Positions 24,272-31,985 of a DNA stretch of 33,790 nucleotides are shown piece by piece. Each line of letters opens with the position of its first letter. The stretch's first letter is position 1. This DNA is from a virus. The stretch spans positions 1 to 33,790 of the IMG/VR virus record IMGVR_UViG_3300033571_019167; one strand, given 5' to 3'. A program made the translations under genes and the position numbers. A model generated the notes under the pieces. That model ran no database searches. It was not told where the DNA came from and worked only from the letters and a program-made list of their open reading frames with translations.

Positions 24272-24778
24272 ATGAGTGAGTTTTCGATCAATCTGCTCGA
24301 TCGACTCGGACTTTTTGACCGGGTCTATACGGTCTTGGCCAACATTGTCAACAAGTACGTACTGAAGCGTAATACGCTCAACAACGAGCTGATCTACCAA
24401 GCTTTCAAGGCCGTCGATGAGTTCTGGAACAAGTACGGTACTACGCGGAGTTATTCTGATTCTCAGGTCAGAGTGGTCGTTGGCACGCTGATCGAGTCGT
24501 TAAGGGATAACAACCTTAGCGCAGACGAAATAAAGACGCTGGTCAGCTACGTTACGACGAAATGGGATGTCAACATAGCTAAGTCCCGTTCTCAGTCCAA
24601 GCCCGAATTGCCCGTGACAGCCGAATATGCCGCTCTGCGGGCCGTAGAGATCTACGAAAAACTTCCGAAAAATGTCGTGGACGAGTCGGAGTTTGTGGCC
24701 TTTGGCGCCCAGGCCATCAGCGAGAATCTGCCCGACAGCTCGGTGCTCAGCCGTATTCTTCACCAAATCAAATTCTAA
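24272..24778 (+). CDS. unknown helical protein (168 aa), putative late gene
   Basis: I do not recognise the family. The sequence is almost entirely helix-forming, with heptad-like Leu/Val spacing in residues 5-60 and 120-165, and no Cys, signal peptide or membrane span. The upstream GTTGAAAGC-like element suggests expression with structural genes. An assembly chaperone, scaffold or tail-completion role is conceivable but not shown. The stop is 1 bp from the next ATG. Confidence 0.65.
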   Translation: MSEFSINLLDRLGLFDRVYTVLANIVNKYVLKRNTLNNELIYQAFKAVDEFWNKYGTTRSYSDSQVRVVVGTLIESLRDNNLSADEIKTLVSYVTTKWDVNIAKSRSQSKPELPVTAEYAALRAVEIYEKLPKNVVDESEFVAFGAQAISENLPDSSVLSRILHQIKF

Positions 24779-24779
24779 A

Positions 24780-25214
24780 ATGCCTGCTGATTTCTTCGAA
24801 AAACCTAAAGACTGGAACGTAGCTCCGAAGTCGGATTGGGTGTCCGGCACCCCTATCGGGTCGGGTGATATAAAAATGCCTAGCCTTGGAAACCCCGGGT
24901 ACCACAAAGACGCATCGAAGCCCGTGTCGTTTGGCGACGACATGCCTTCGCTTTGGCAAGGTAGACCGGTCTCCCAGTGCCCGGCCGGTACGACATCGGA
25001 AAACGGCATCTGCACTCCGAGCATGAAATCTCAGGCCAGTGCGAAGACAAAAATGAGAGCTATCCAGAAGCAGTTTGTGCCGGAAGAAGAGGGTGGTAAG
25101 TCGGGCAAAGAAGCCGCCAGTTCGCTTGATCGCGAGCTTCCCGAAGCTCCGAGACAGGCTGATCCGCAGATCCAGCGTCTTGTGAAAGAAGGTGTGAAAG
25201 GCAGAGAGCAATGA
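24780..25214 (+). CDS. unknown polar protein (144 aa)
   Basis: ATG at 24780 is chosen because it follows the upstream stop by one base; longer in-frame starts would run inside the 168-aa gene. The protein is Pro/Gly/Ser/Lys-rich and probably largely disordered. It has one small 'CPAGTTSENGIC' loop (Cys spacing 11) in the middle and a charged C-terminal helix. No family recognised. It overlaps the next gene by 4 bp (ATGA). Confidence 0.62.
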   Translation: MPADFFEKPKDWNVAPKSDWVSGTPIGSGDIKMPSLGNPGYHKDASKPVSFGDDMPSLWQGRPVSQCPAGTTSENGICTPSMKSQASAKTKMRAIQKQFVPEEEGGKSGKEAASSLDRELPEAPRQADPQIQRLVKEGVKGREQ

Positions 25215-25441
25215 TTGAGAAACTTACCCGGCCTATCCGGTTCGATAAAGACGTCGACGTGCTCGTTGTGGCCAGAGACGGCGAGAAGTTCTATGTGTCC
25301 GACTCCGAAGCTTCGCTCGATCTGCCTTTGACCGAAATGAAGCCAAGACCGCTACTGGAATGGGCCATGATCAGCAACTACCCGATCCGGAAGTTCGTAC
25401 GAGCTCAGCGCGTATTGAGTGCAAAATTCTTCGGAGCTTGA
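25211..25441 (+). CDS. unknown small protein (76 aa)
   Basis: The protein shows a beta-rich start ('DVDVLVVARDGEKFYVSD') followed by a helix-forming, basic C-terminus. No family recognised. ATG overlaps the previous stop. The stop codon is followed immediately by TATAAT, so this is the last gene of its unit. Probably cytoplasmic, with no membrane segment. Confidence 0.6.
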   Translation: MIEKLTRPIRFDKDVDVLVVARDGEKFYVSDSEASLDLPLTEMKPRPLLEWAMISNYPIRKFVRAQRVLSAKFFGA

Positions 25442-25447
25442 TATAAT
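25442..25447 (+). promoter_or_regulatory. consensus -10 box (TATAAT) for the replication cassette
   Basis: A perfect TATAAT lies directly after the stop of the 76-aa gene and 26 bp before the ATG of the exonuclease gene, which heads the replication cassette. The best -35-like string, TTGAGT, is 21 bp upstream, too far for a standard promoter. This may be a -35-independent host-type or an activator-dependent middle promoter. Confidence 0.5.
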
Positions 25448-25467
25448 ACGGGCATACAACGACCTCT

Positions 25468-26676
25468 ATGCCCTCCGAACTTAAAGACCAATGGTTATCC
25501 GAAACGCTCCGTTCTGAGCCGATCCTGCCCCTCGTTGTGATTGACTTCCGGGTCTACGCACACCAGGTCCATTCATTCACCGAGTCTGCGACCGATCTGG
25601 TCGGTAACGATGAAGCCAAGCTTCGGTCCATAGTCCGAGCACTCTGGGCTTACCGACTAAATCGAGGTATAGACTCGATCGAGGCTCGCGACTTCACCGC
25701 GGTAGTTGTCGATGACAACAAAAGCAAATTTGAAGGGACCGAAATCACCGGGTATTGGAGGCATCTGGAGGCCCATAAGCTCGGTATGCCGGAATACAAA
25801 GGGGGTAGACCGGATAAACCCAGCCTATTTCCTATCATCCTAGAAGAAGGTTACAAGTATATTAAATCGCCCGGGTCTACGTTCCATTTCTTCGATAAAC
25901 CGTACTACGAAGCCGATGACATAGCGGGCAAAATCGCCCGAATCCAGCGGGAAAGTCAGAACCCCGAGCGATACATACTGTTGTCTACGCTAGACGGAGA
26001 CTGGCAAGGCTTGGTATCCGACGAGCATAAGATTGTCTGGTGCAACACCGGGCCATGGCTCCCTCGGATCCGGACCGAGACAGAAGTCTGTGACTACTAC
26101 TTACGCAAAGAGAAACTCCGGATCAATACGGCCAGAGAGACGTATACCGTAAAAGTCGAGGTCGGAGACAAAGGAGACAACCTGATGCCCGGCACTCCGC
26201 TCCGGTTCTTCGACCTGTACGAGGAAGACGAGGAATGGGGCTGGACTGACGCAGAGACAGCCGAGCTAAAGTCGATCATGGCGGACCGACGGGTGTCGAA
26301 CCGTCCCGACCACCTCGAACGCTCAGCCAAGTTCTTGCGGTCCATCGGAATGTTCTTGCCGGAGATCCCGCCCCCCACTCCGCACGATGTCGCGACGTTC
26401 GCCGAACGCGCCGTGCTGGAGCGGCGCGAAGCGTTGTGGCCCGGTCTGCGCGGCCTGAACAAGAAGTATTGTATTAACATTTCAGACCCTGCGCAGTTCG
26501 GGAAATGCGCTAAGATCGCTACAGATGATAACCTGGCTTTGGAGAAGATCAAGTCGCTTGAAGAAAAACGAAAGACCGACCCGGAAAACTTCGAGCCAGG
26601 TTTGCTGAAAGCTCTGAAAGAGTCGAGGAAGGATTACAAAGCGTCGCTGATTCGTTTTGCGGAGGCCGCACAGTGA
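25468..26676 (+). CDS. 5'-3' exonuclease / FEN-like nuclease
   Basis: Probably removes primers or flaps during replication, like T4 RNase H. FEN/PIN signatures are D26 in 'PLVVIDFR', 'YYEADDIAGKIAR' (D150, D151), 'LLSTLDGDWQGLV' (D176, D178) and the helix-three-turn-helix glycine loop 'VGDKGDNLMPG' (residues 232-242). At 402 aa it is longer than T4 RNase H (about 305 aa), owing to a charged helical C-terminus (about 280-402) without a recognised domain. It lies directly upstream of the oxygenase (4-bp overlap), helicase and primase genes. ATG start, no Shine-Dalgarno. Confidence 0.82.
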   Translation: MPSELKDQWLSETLRSEPILPLVVIDFRVYAHQVHSFTESATDLVGNDEAKLRSIVRALWAYRLNRGIDSIEARDFTAVVVDDNKSKFEGTEITGYWRHLEAHKLGMPEYKGGRPDKPSLFPIILEEGYKYIKSPGSTFHFFDKPYYEADDIAGKIARIQRESQNPERYILLSTLDGDWQGLVSDEHKIVWCNTGPWLPRIRTETEVCDYYLRKEKLRINTARETYTVKVEVGDKGDNLMPGTPLRFFDLYEEDEEWGWTDAETAELKSIMADRRVSNRPDHLERSAKFLRSIGMFLPEIPPPTPHDVATFAERAVLERREALWPGLRGLNKKYCINISDPAQFGKCAKIATDDNLALEKIKSLEEKRKTDPENFEPGLLKALKESRKDYKASLIRFAEAAQ

Positions 26677-27218
26677 CCGTAGAAAGCATGTTTCAGGTCC
26701 CCATTCTTCACCTTGCGGTTCAGGACTGGGAGAACAAAAAACAGATGCTCCGGAGTATCTCGGAAAAAGTTAACATGCAGAGCCATGATACGGTCTGGAC
26801 TAACTATTACGACGACCGTGAATCTCTGAATCAAGATGTCGTAGACGTGTTGACCGACGAAATACTCGAGTTTCACTCCGAATTTGGGTTTATAGAAACT
26901 CAAGTGACCTCGTCCTGGTTTGAGAGGTCGACGAGGAACGGTTCGCACTGTCCGCATACCCATGGAGCCACAGGTTACAGTTCCGTGTGCTATGTGGACT
27001 ATGACAAATCGTGTCACACTCCGACACAGTTTATTTCTCCGTTTCTCAACTTCTTGGACGGCAATGCTATTCACTACGCCCCGAACGTAGATGAAGGGTC
27101 TATTATCTTTTTCCCCTCGTCTATAATTCACCGTACCTCTCCGAATTTCTCTGACAAAGAACGCTTGGTTTTATCGTTCAATATTCTGGTAAAAAAGCTT
27201 AATACGGAAGGGGTCTAA
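26673..27218 (+). CDS. 2-oxoglutarate/Fe(II)-dependent oxygenase-like protein
   Basis: Resembles the 2OG-Fe(II) oxygenase type common in cyanophages: an Fe-binding 'HTHGATGYSSVCYVDYD' segment (H95, H97; residues 95-111), later 'EGSIIFFPSSIIHRTSP' with the distal H153, and an Arg (R164) before 'LVLSFNI', the expected 2OG-binding position. The length of 181 aa is typical of the group. The substrate is unknown; a base, nucleotide or protein hydroxylase are all possible. It starts at GTG overlapping the exonuclease stop by 4 bp, although an in-frame ATG at 26688 could also serve. It lies 6 bp before the helicase gene, so it is expressed with replication proteins. Confidence 0.75.
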   Translation: MTVESMFQVPILHLAVQDWENKKQMLRSISEKVNMQSHDTVWTNYYDDRESLNQDVVDVLTDEILEFHSEFGFIETQVTSSWFERSTRNGSHCPHTHGATGYSSVCYVDYDKSCHTPTQFISPFLNFLDGNAIHYAPNVDEGSIIFFPSSIIHRTSPNFSDKERLVLSFNILVKKLNTEGV

Positions 27219-27224
27219 CTCACC

Positions 27225-29060
27225 ATGTCAACTAATTCCTCAGACAGCGATCTAAAGAATAAAGGTCCGGCGTGTAAATACGCTCAGATCATTTCGTCGC
27301 TAGAGAACAGCGGGTACTACTTAAAGATCAACCTGGACTCGCGGCTAACCTCGTTTCACGACCTGTACGAGAAATACACACCGTCCGGCATCAATTCGCA
27401 CCTGGCCCCGAAGGGTATAAACTACCCGGACTGGTTTGAGTTCCTCGTCCCGGCTTCCGAGACTACGCTTGAGACTATTCAAAACGAAGTGTTGAACGGC
27501 GACATGCTACAGGATGTCGATGCGGATACGCGCGAGTTCTCGTTGCCGTTGTTCATCTACCGGTCCGGCCGAGCTAGCGAAGTGACCGACTACATTCTCG
27601 GGGTTGAGAACTTGAAAGCTCTGAGACACAAAAAGATGGGCGGTGGAACATACCGGCTAGGCATAGCGCATTCACCCGGCTCGATTAGCGACCTGATCAG
27701 AGCGGGTGCGGTGAACAACGTGTTCAGTTATGTGCCCGAAGTTGACTGGTTCAGCAAGCCGGTTCAGAAATTGAAATTCGAGGACATAGTCACCATATTT
27801 CCGCCAGCCGAAGCCGAGATGTTCAAGCTGATTATCGGCCGGGCATGTGTAGGTCGGACCGGCTCGATCCATCCGGGGATGGATAAGCCTTTGAACCACG
27901 GATTCCGTAAAGCCGGTGTCATTGTCGGCGAGCCGGGCATAGGTAAGACGACCATTTTGAACGGTATAATGAAAGCCATGCAGTACTGTGGTTACAATGT
28001 CGTGAACATGGGCGATTTCGGTTCACGATTCAACCAAGGCGCAGTGATCAGTTCGCATCTGGCCTACAACGACGACTTGACCATGGAATCGCTTGAGAAA
28101 ATGCTCAAGGCGCACAGCTTTAAGTCCGTTGTGACCGGCGGAACAGAGAAAGTGGAGAACAAGGGAACCGACGCGATCGAAGTGGTGTCGAACACAGTGA
28201 TAATTGCTAACTGCAACGAGATAAGGTCGGAGATCTCGTACAGCTTGGATTCCGGAGCTATAAGCCGACTCGCCCTTATTTCTACGTATCGTGTGTTCGA
28301 GCAGGAAGAAAGCAGTAAGACGGCTGGTCGAGATATACACCCGGTCTCGAATATCAAATATCTGTGCAAAAAATACGACGTAGACGAGATCACTTTGTTC
28401 ATGAGAGTTATGCGCGAATGCACAGACTTTTTCCTTGACAAGGTCAACAGCGGGACCGATGTTCACTTCCACAGCGAACAGTTACTGCCGTATCTGCGGA
28501 TCCAGATTCACAAAAACGCACTGGAGTGTTTTATACGGTTCTGTTTTCTTGCCTTCGCCATAAGGGACCAGAAGGGCAAAGGCACATATCTGCCCGAACT
28601 CACACTAGGGTCGTTGGCCACGATTCTCGAATCGACTCGGTTTCTCATGATCGACATGAAGGCGAATAACTTGCGTAAGAACATGAAAGAGCATTGGGAG
28701 AAAGCTAAACGTGACCAGAATCACCCGTACTGGGCTCAGCGTAAGATGTTGATCACCAGTATAGACAAGGCGTATGAGATATTTAACAACTACAGGTCGG
28801 ATAAAGACCTCGCGCTGGCCACGGAAAACGTATTCAGCGCGTTGACTCTGCGTGACGGGTTCTCTATGTCAAAAAAGATGTCGCACATTGTTCGGACATG
28901 GGAGATGGTAAGAGGAGAGAGAAACAAAATCTACGCAACTGCGAACGAACTGCTCGGATCGATTACCGATCCGACCGAGGTCACGTATATTACTAACAAA
29001 TCAAACCGCTGCGGCTCGGATTGGGTTTACAGCGCAGACTACGACCCCAGCAAGCTCTGA
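27225..29060 (+). CDS. SF3/D5-like replicative helicase
   Basis: ATPase with SF3-type motif order: Walker A 'GEPGIGKTT' (235-243), acidic 'AYNDDLT' as Walker B (280-286), and 'TVIIANCNE' with the sensor Asn (motif C, about 324-332). The candidate Arg finger is R348 in 'SGAISRLA'. The N-terminal 200 residues are not a primase I can recognise, and the C-terminal 200 are helical and basic. Phage D5/P4-type proteins usually carry primase and helicase in one chain; here the primase-like protein is the next gene. Expected role: hexameric fork helicase. ATG start, 6 bp after the oxygenase stop; 2 bp separate it from the primase gene. Confidence 0.75.
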   Translation: MSTNSSDSDLKNKGPACKYAQIISSLENSGYYLKINLDSRLTSFHDLYEKYTPSGINSHLAPKGINYPDWFEFLVPASETTLETIQNEVLNGDMLQDVDADTREFSLPLFIYRSGRASEVTDYILGVENLKALRHKKMGGGTYRLGIAHSPGSISDLIRAGAVNNVFSYVPEVDWFSKPVQKLKFEDIVTIFPPAEAEMFKLIIGRACVGRTGSIHPGMDKPLNHGFRKAGVIVGEPGIGKTTILNGIMKAMQYCGYNVVNMGDFGSRFNQGAVISSHLAYNDDLTMESLEKMLKAHSFKSVVTGGTEKVENKGTDAIEVVSNTVIIANCNEIRSEISYSLDSGAISRLALISTYRVFEQEESSKTAGRDIHPVSNIKYLCKKYDVDEITLFMRVMRECTDFFLDKVNSGTDVHFHSEQLLPYLRIQIHKNALECFIRFCFLAFAIRDQKGKGTYLPELTLGSLATILESTRFLMIDMKANNLRKNMKEHWEKAKRDQNHPYWAQRKMLITSIDKAYEIFNNYRSDKDLALATENVFSALTLRDGFSMSKKMSHIVRTWEMVRGERNKIYATANELLGSITDPTEVTYITNKSNRCGSDWVYSADYDPSKL

Positions 29061-29062
29061 TC

Positions 29063-30049
29063 ATGACCGCAATCGCCACTATTTCGCTTGACCATGAAAG
29101 CTGGGACCACAAACCCAGTACGGTTCTGCAGTACGGTTCGGAAAAGGACAAGTACGGTAAACCGAAGACCGAGACCAGAGTGTTAGGAGCTCGGGTCGGA
29201 GTCGATGTGTCCGAGGTCAACCCGAAACAACTGGCCCGAGCCATACTGCGCGGTCAGACCTGGTCACCTTTTGTGTTCAATGTGTGCGCGGACTGGAAAC
29301 GTCGGCGTAGAGTCGAAGGTCTGTTCCTTAGCTGCCAAGTTCTCGGTGTTGATTTCGACTCGGGGGACAGTGTGGACGACATAATGACCCGGGCCGAGCA
29401 ACTGGGTGTGAAGTTTAACATTCTTCACCATTCGTTCAGTAGTACGGCTGAGCATCCGAAACTACGCGGCATAGTCTTTCTTGAAGAAGTAGTCGAGAAC
29501 ATTGAGACGGCGAAACTGTTAGCCACCGGCCTGGCCTACGCGCTGGATGGTGATAAATCCTGTATCGATGTGGCCCGGATGTATTACGGCTCGACACCCG
29601 AATCGCTTATACATCTGGATAACGATACGGTCACTCCGATCGAATTGCTCAGCCGTATTGCGAAGTCGGCCGATGCGGATAAATACGTCGTGTCGAAGGA
29701 CACGGTACCCCGTGAGTATGATGAGAATTGGGGCACATTGGCCGATCAAAGACAGCTCTGGATGAATCTGGCCCCGGCGAAAAGAGAGTTTGTGAAAAGG
29801 AAGGTCAAAGGCATACTTGATGAGATCGAGGCGTTTAATGGTGCGAGAGGGGCGAGCCGGTACGAGTGTGTGTGGAGGCGGACAAGCCGTATAGCCCGTA
29901 TGCCCGAGATGGTAGGCACGGTGACAAAGGATTGGGTGATGGAGAGAATACGGAAGAACCCGTATTTTGATGATTGGGATAAAGATGCCGAGGCCATTGT
30001 GTCCAATGCCATAGCATGGAGCTTTGAACATTCCGAGCCACCGGTCTGA
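29063..30049 (+). CDS. archaeo-eukaryotic-type (PrimPol/AEP) primase-like protein
   Basis: Probable primer synthesis enzyme. Residues 93-100 read 'QVLGVDFDS', a hydrophobic strand ending in D97-x-D99, the AEP metal motif. A 'HHSFSST' segment (122-128) and 'PKLRGIVFL' (132-140) follow, as in phage and plasmid AEP proteins. 'DVARMYYGS' near 169-177 matches the third acidic/Arg motif region ('D..R..Y') of D5-type primases. ATG at 29063, 2 bp after the helicase stop, is preferred over upstream in-frame starts inside the helicase gene. The C-terminal 120 residues are basic and helical. No zinc finger is visible. It is separate from, and downstream of, its helicase partner, the reverse of the fused order. 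Confidence 0.68.
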   Translation: MTAIATISLDHESWDHKPSTVLQYGSEKDKYGKPKTETRVLGARVGVDVSEVNPKQLARAILRGQTWSPFVFNVCADWKRRRRVEGLFLSCQVLGVDFDSGDSVDDIMTRAEQLGVKFNILHHSFSSTAEHPKLRGIVFLEEVVENIETAKLLATGLAYALDGDKSCIDVARMYYGSTPESLIHLDNDTVTPIELLSRIAKSADADKYVVSKDTVPREYDENWGTLADQRQLWMNLAPAKREFVKRKVKGILDEIEAFNGARGASRYECVWRRTSRIARMPEMVGTVTKDWVMERIRKNPYFDDWDKDAEAIVSNAIAWSFEHSEPPV

Positions 30050-30051
30050 GC

Positions 30052-30067
30052 GTTGAAAGCCAGTTAG
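30052..30067 (+). promoter_or_regulatory. GTTGAAAGC element before the tail-tube/baseplate gene
   Basis: Reads GTTGAAAGCCAGTTAG, identical (17 bases with the preceding C) to the copy before the large fibre gene. It starts 2 bp after the primase stop and lies 32 bp before the GTG at 30084. It marks the switch from replication genes back to tail genes. Confidence 0.68.
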
Positions 30068-30083
30068 AACGACAGAATTGGCA

Positions 30084-31985
30084 GTGCGTAGTAAGGAAAT
30101 ACCGGTGATCAGCGGACCCCTCCCTGTCGGGGTCAATAGTAACTATTGGACCAACGACTCGCTTAAAGACGTCGGATTCGAGGCCGGAAAAGGCAACTTT
30201 ACCGCATCTCCCTCGGCATTTGATACCGATCCGGTATTCCAAACACAAGACGGCAAACCTCTTGCTCAGAAGCAAGAAGACAAACCGAAAGAAAAAGAGC
30301 CGTCTTACACTTTCGCCACCCGTAAGGGCGAAGCTAATTCCGTAGCCGATCGGCTGGACACGATAAGTTTTGTCCCCGGATCTTACGGTGCTATGTCAGC
30401 CAGCATAGCCTATATCCGGTACTGGTCACGTAAACCTGCAGCACAGAAAACTCCGGTATCTTCGGAGACTTTACAAGGGGGTCCTGCGGACAGCAAGGAT
30501 GAAGTAACCAGTGCGCTTAATAGAATATCTTCTAATAACATAGCGTTCAGTCAGCAGAGCGAATCATTCTATACATCAAATATACCTACTCCTTCCGTAG
30601 TCCTTGAAACCAATTCAAGTCCTTTGAGAAATGCGTCTTACCAGTACTCCGCACCGGCTCCGGAACCTCCAGCCGATACTCCAAAATCTCCGACCTTCTT
30701 CGACAGAGTCGGATCGTTATTCAGCGCGAACCCGAGCGGCTCGGCCTCTCTACCCGGTGCGCCTTCACCGACCGGCCCGACTAAATACGCGTCCAACGAC
30801 GCCCCTAACCCCGAAAGCGCCGTCTGGCAGTTCTTGTTCAACCCCGAAGAGCTTCAGCTCAGCTCAGGGCCCGACTACAACCGTGCGGAGACATGGGGCG
30901 TATCGGACGCTGCGAATCACGGTCAACCGGTGTCCTGGCGCGCTCACAAGAACAGAAAGCTGACTTTTAGTAAGGTTTTGCTGCATGGCTATGCGTTTGG
31001 CCGCCGTGTCGACAAACTCGAGATCGGTCTGCAGGACTTGTTCATGGCCCGGAGCGGAGAAGGAATGGATAGCCCGCCCGTACTCGAGTTTGTATGGGGG
31101 AGTCGGACATTCGGGCCATGTGTTATACAGAACATCCAGGTTCGGGAGAAAGCTTGGGACAAAGGGCTACTGGTGAACGCCGAAGTATCGTTCGAACTCG
31201 AACAGATCCCGGAGTGGACGGTGAACGACGGATTTGTTGATGTTCTGCGTCCGGGCCGTCAGCCTGTGCTGAATGATCAGAGCTTGGAGGCAAAGGGGTA
31301 TGATGACCAGAACGCCGGTCCTCCTGAGACAAAACCACCAGCCACGGAGCCAGGTGGAGGTGGTGGTAGGCCGACTGGGGCAAGAATTCAGCAACTCAAA
31401 GCTCAGGAGGATAAGTGCAAGAAGGCTGAGGAGGTGGCTAGGGGGTTTAGAGAACTAATTAAATCTGCTAGAGAATTTAAACCTGTTCTTATATCGCTAA
31501 TCGATAACAGAAGGATCTCTGTAAAATACACAGAGAACCTCTTAAAAACTTATGAAAAAAACTACAATAAGTTTCAGAATTATATTACAGGAAGTTCAAA
31601 ACTTCCTCTAATTTATACTCCGGAGCAGGTAAAAATATCTGTTCAAAACTATGCAGCCGATTGGTCTAAAAATAAGATAGATACGGCCACCTATCGGGAG
31701 AAAGTAGGTCAACTGTTTATGGACGCTTCTGCATCTTCTGAAGCTTTCGCAAAAGGTATTTATCTTAGTGCTACGTGCAAAGATGCGCCACGTAATAGAC
31801 AGGAAGCAGAGAGAGCTCGTGAGACAAAAAACGAAAGAGATTTTTACTGCAGAAATGTAGTACAAGATAGAGAGTGTGGGGTAGGAGCTGGAGAAGTAAG
31901 ACAAGGTTGTGAAAAAGCTAAAACTCTATACAGATGCGAATATGTGAGAGGCAAGAGAAACCCGGTTTACAGAAAGGTTAAGTAA
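30084..31985 (+). CDS. contractile-tail tube/LysM-type baseplate protein with Cys-rich C-terminal extension
   Basis: Residues about 245-390 match the contractile injection system tube/LysM-adaptor pattern: 'FLFNPEELQLSS', Trp, 'RKLTFSKVLLHG', then 'PPVLEFVWGSRTFGPCVIQ', and 'VNAEVSFELEQIPEW'. Such proteins link tube initiator and baseplate hub. The N-terminal 230 residues are Pro/Ser-rich and probably disordered. After a Gly/Pro linker at about 430 comes a charged helical, Cys-bearing region (six Cys) coded by strikingly AT-rich DNA. GTG at 30084 is preferred because it is 32 bp after the GTTGAAAGC element; TTG at 30078 is in frame two codons earlier. The stop overlaps the next ATG (TAATG). 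Confidence 0.7.
   Translation: MRSKEIPVISGPLPVGVNSNYWTNDSLKDVGFEAGKGNFTASPSAFDTDPVFQTQDGKPLAQKQEDKPKEKEPSYTFATRKGEANSVADRLDTISFVPGSYGAMSASIAYIRYWSRKPAAQKTPVSSETLQGGPADSKDEVTSALNRISSNNIAFSQQSESFYTSNIPTPSVVLETNSSPLRNASYQYSAPAPEPPADTPKSPTFFDRVGSLFSANPSGSASLPGAPSPTGPTKYASNDAPNPESAVWQFLFNPEELQLSSGPDYNRAETWGVSDAANHGQPVSWRAHKNRKLTFSKVLLHGYAFGRRVDKLEIGLQDLFMARSGEGMDSPPVLEFVWGSRTFGPCVIQNIQVREKAWDKGLLVNAEVSFELEQIPEWTVNDGFVDVLRPGRQPVLNDQSLEAKGYDDQNAGPPETKPPATEPGGGGGRPTGARIQQLKAQEDKCKKAEEVARGFRELIKSAREFKPVLISLIDNRRISVKYTENLLKTYEKNYNKFQNYITGSSKLPLIYTPEQVKISVQNYAADWSKNKIDTATYREKVGQLFMDASASSEAFAKGIYLSATCKDAPRNRQEAERARETKNERDFYCRNVVQDRECGVGAGEVRQGCEKAKTLYRCEYVRGKRNPVYRKVK
31430..31985 (+). other. AT-rich coding island (C-terminal extension of the tube/LysM protein)
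   Basis: From about 31430 the codon choice changes abruptly. Arg becomes mostly AGA, Leu mostly CTA/CTT/TTA, and runs such as AAAAA and TTTAAA appear. The sequence before 31400 and after 31985 returns to GC-ending codons. The frame is unbroken. The island encodes the Lys/Glu/Arg-rich, Cys-containing C-terminus. It looks like a recently acquired domain. Confidence 0.6.
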
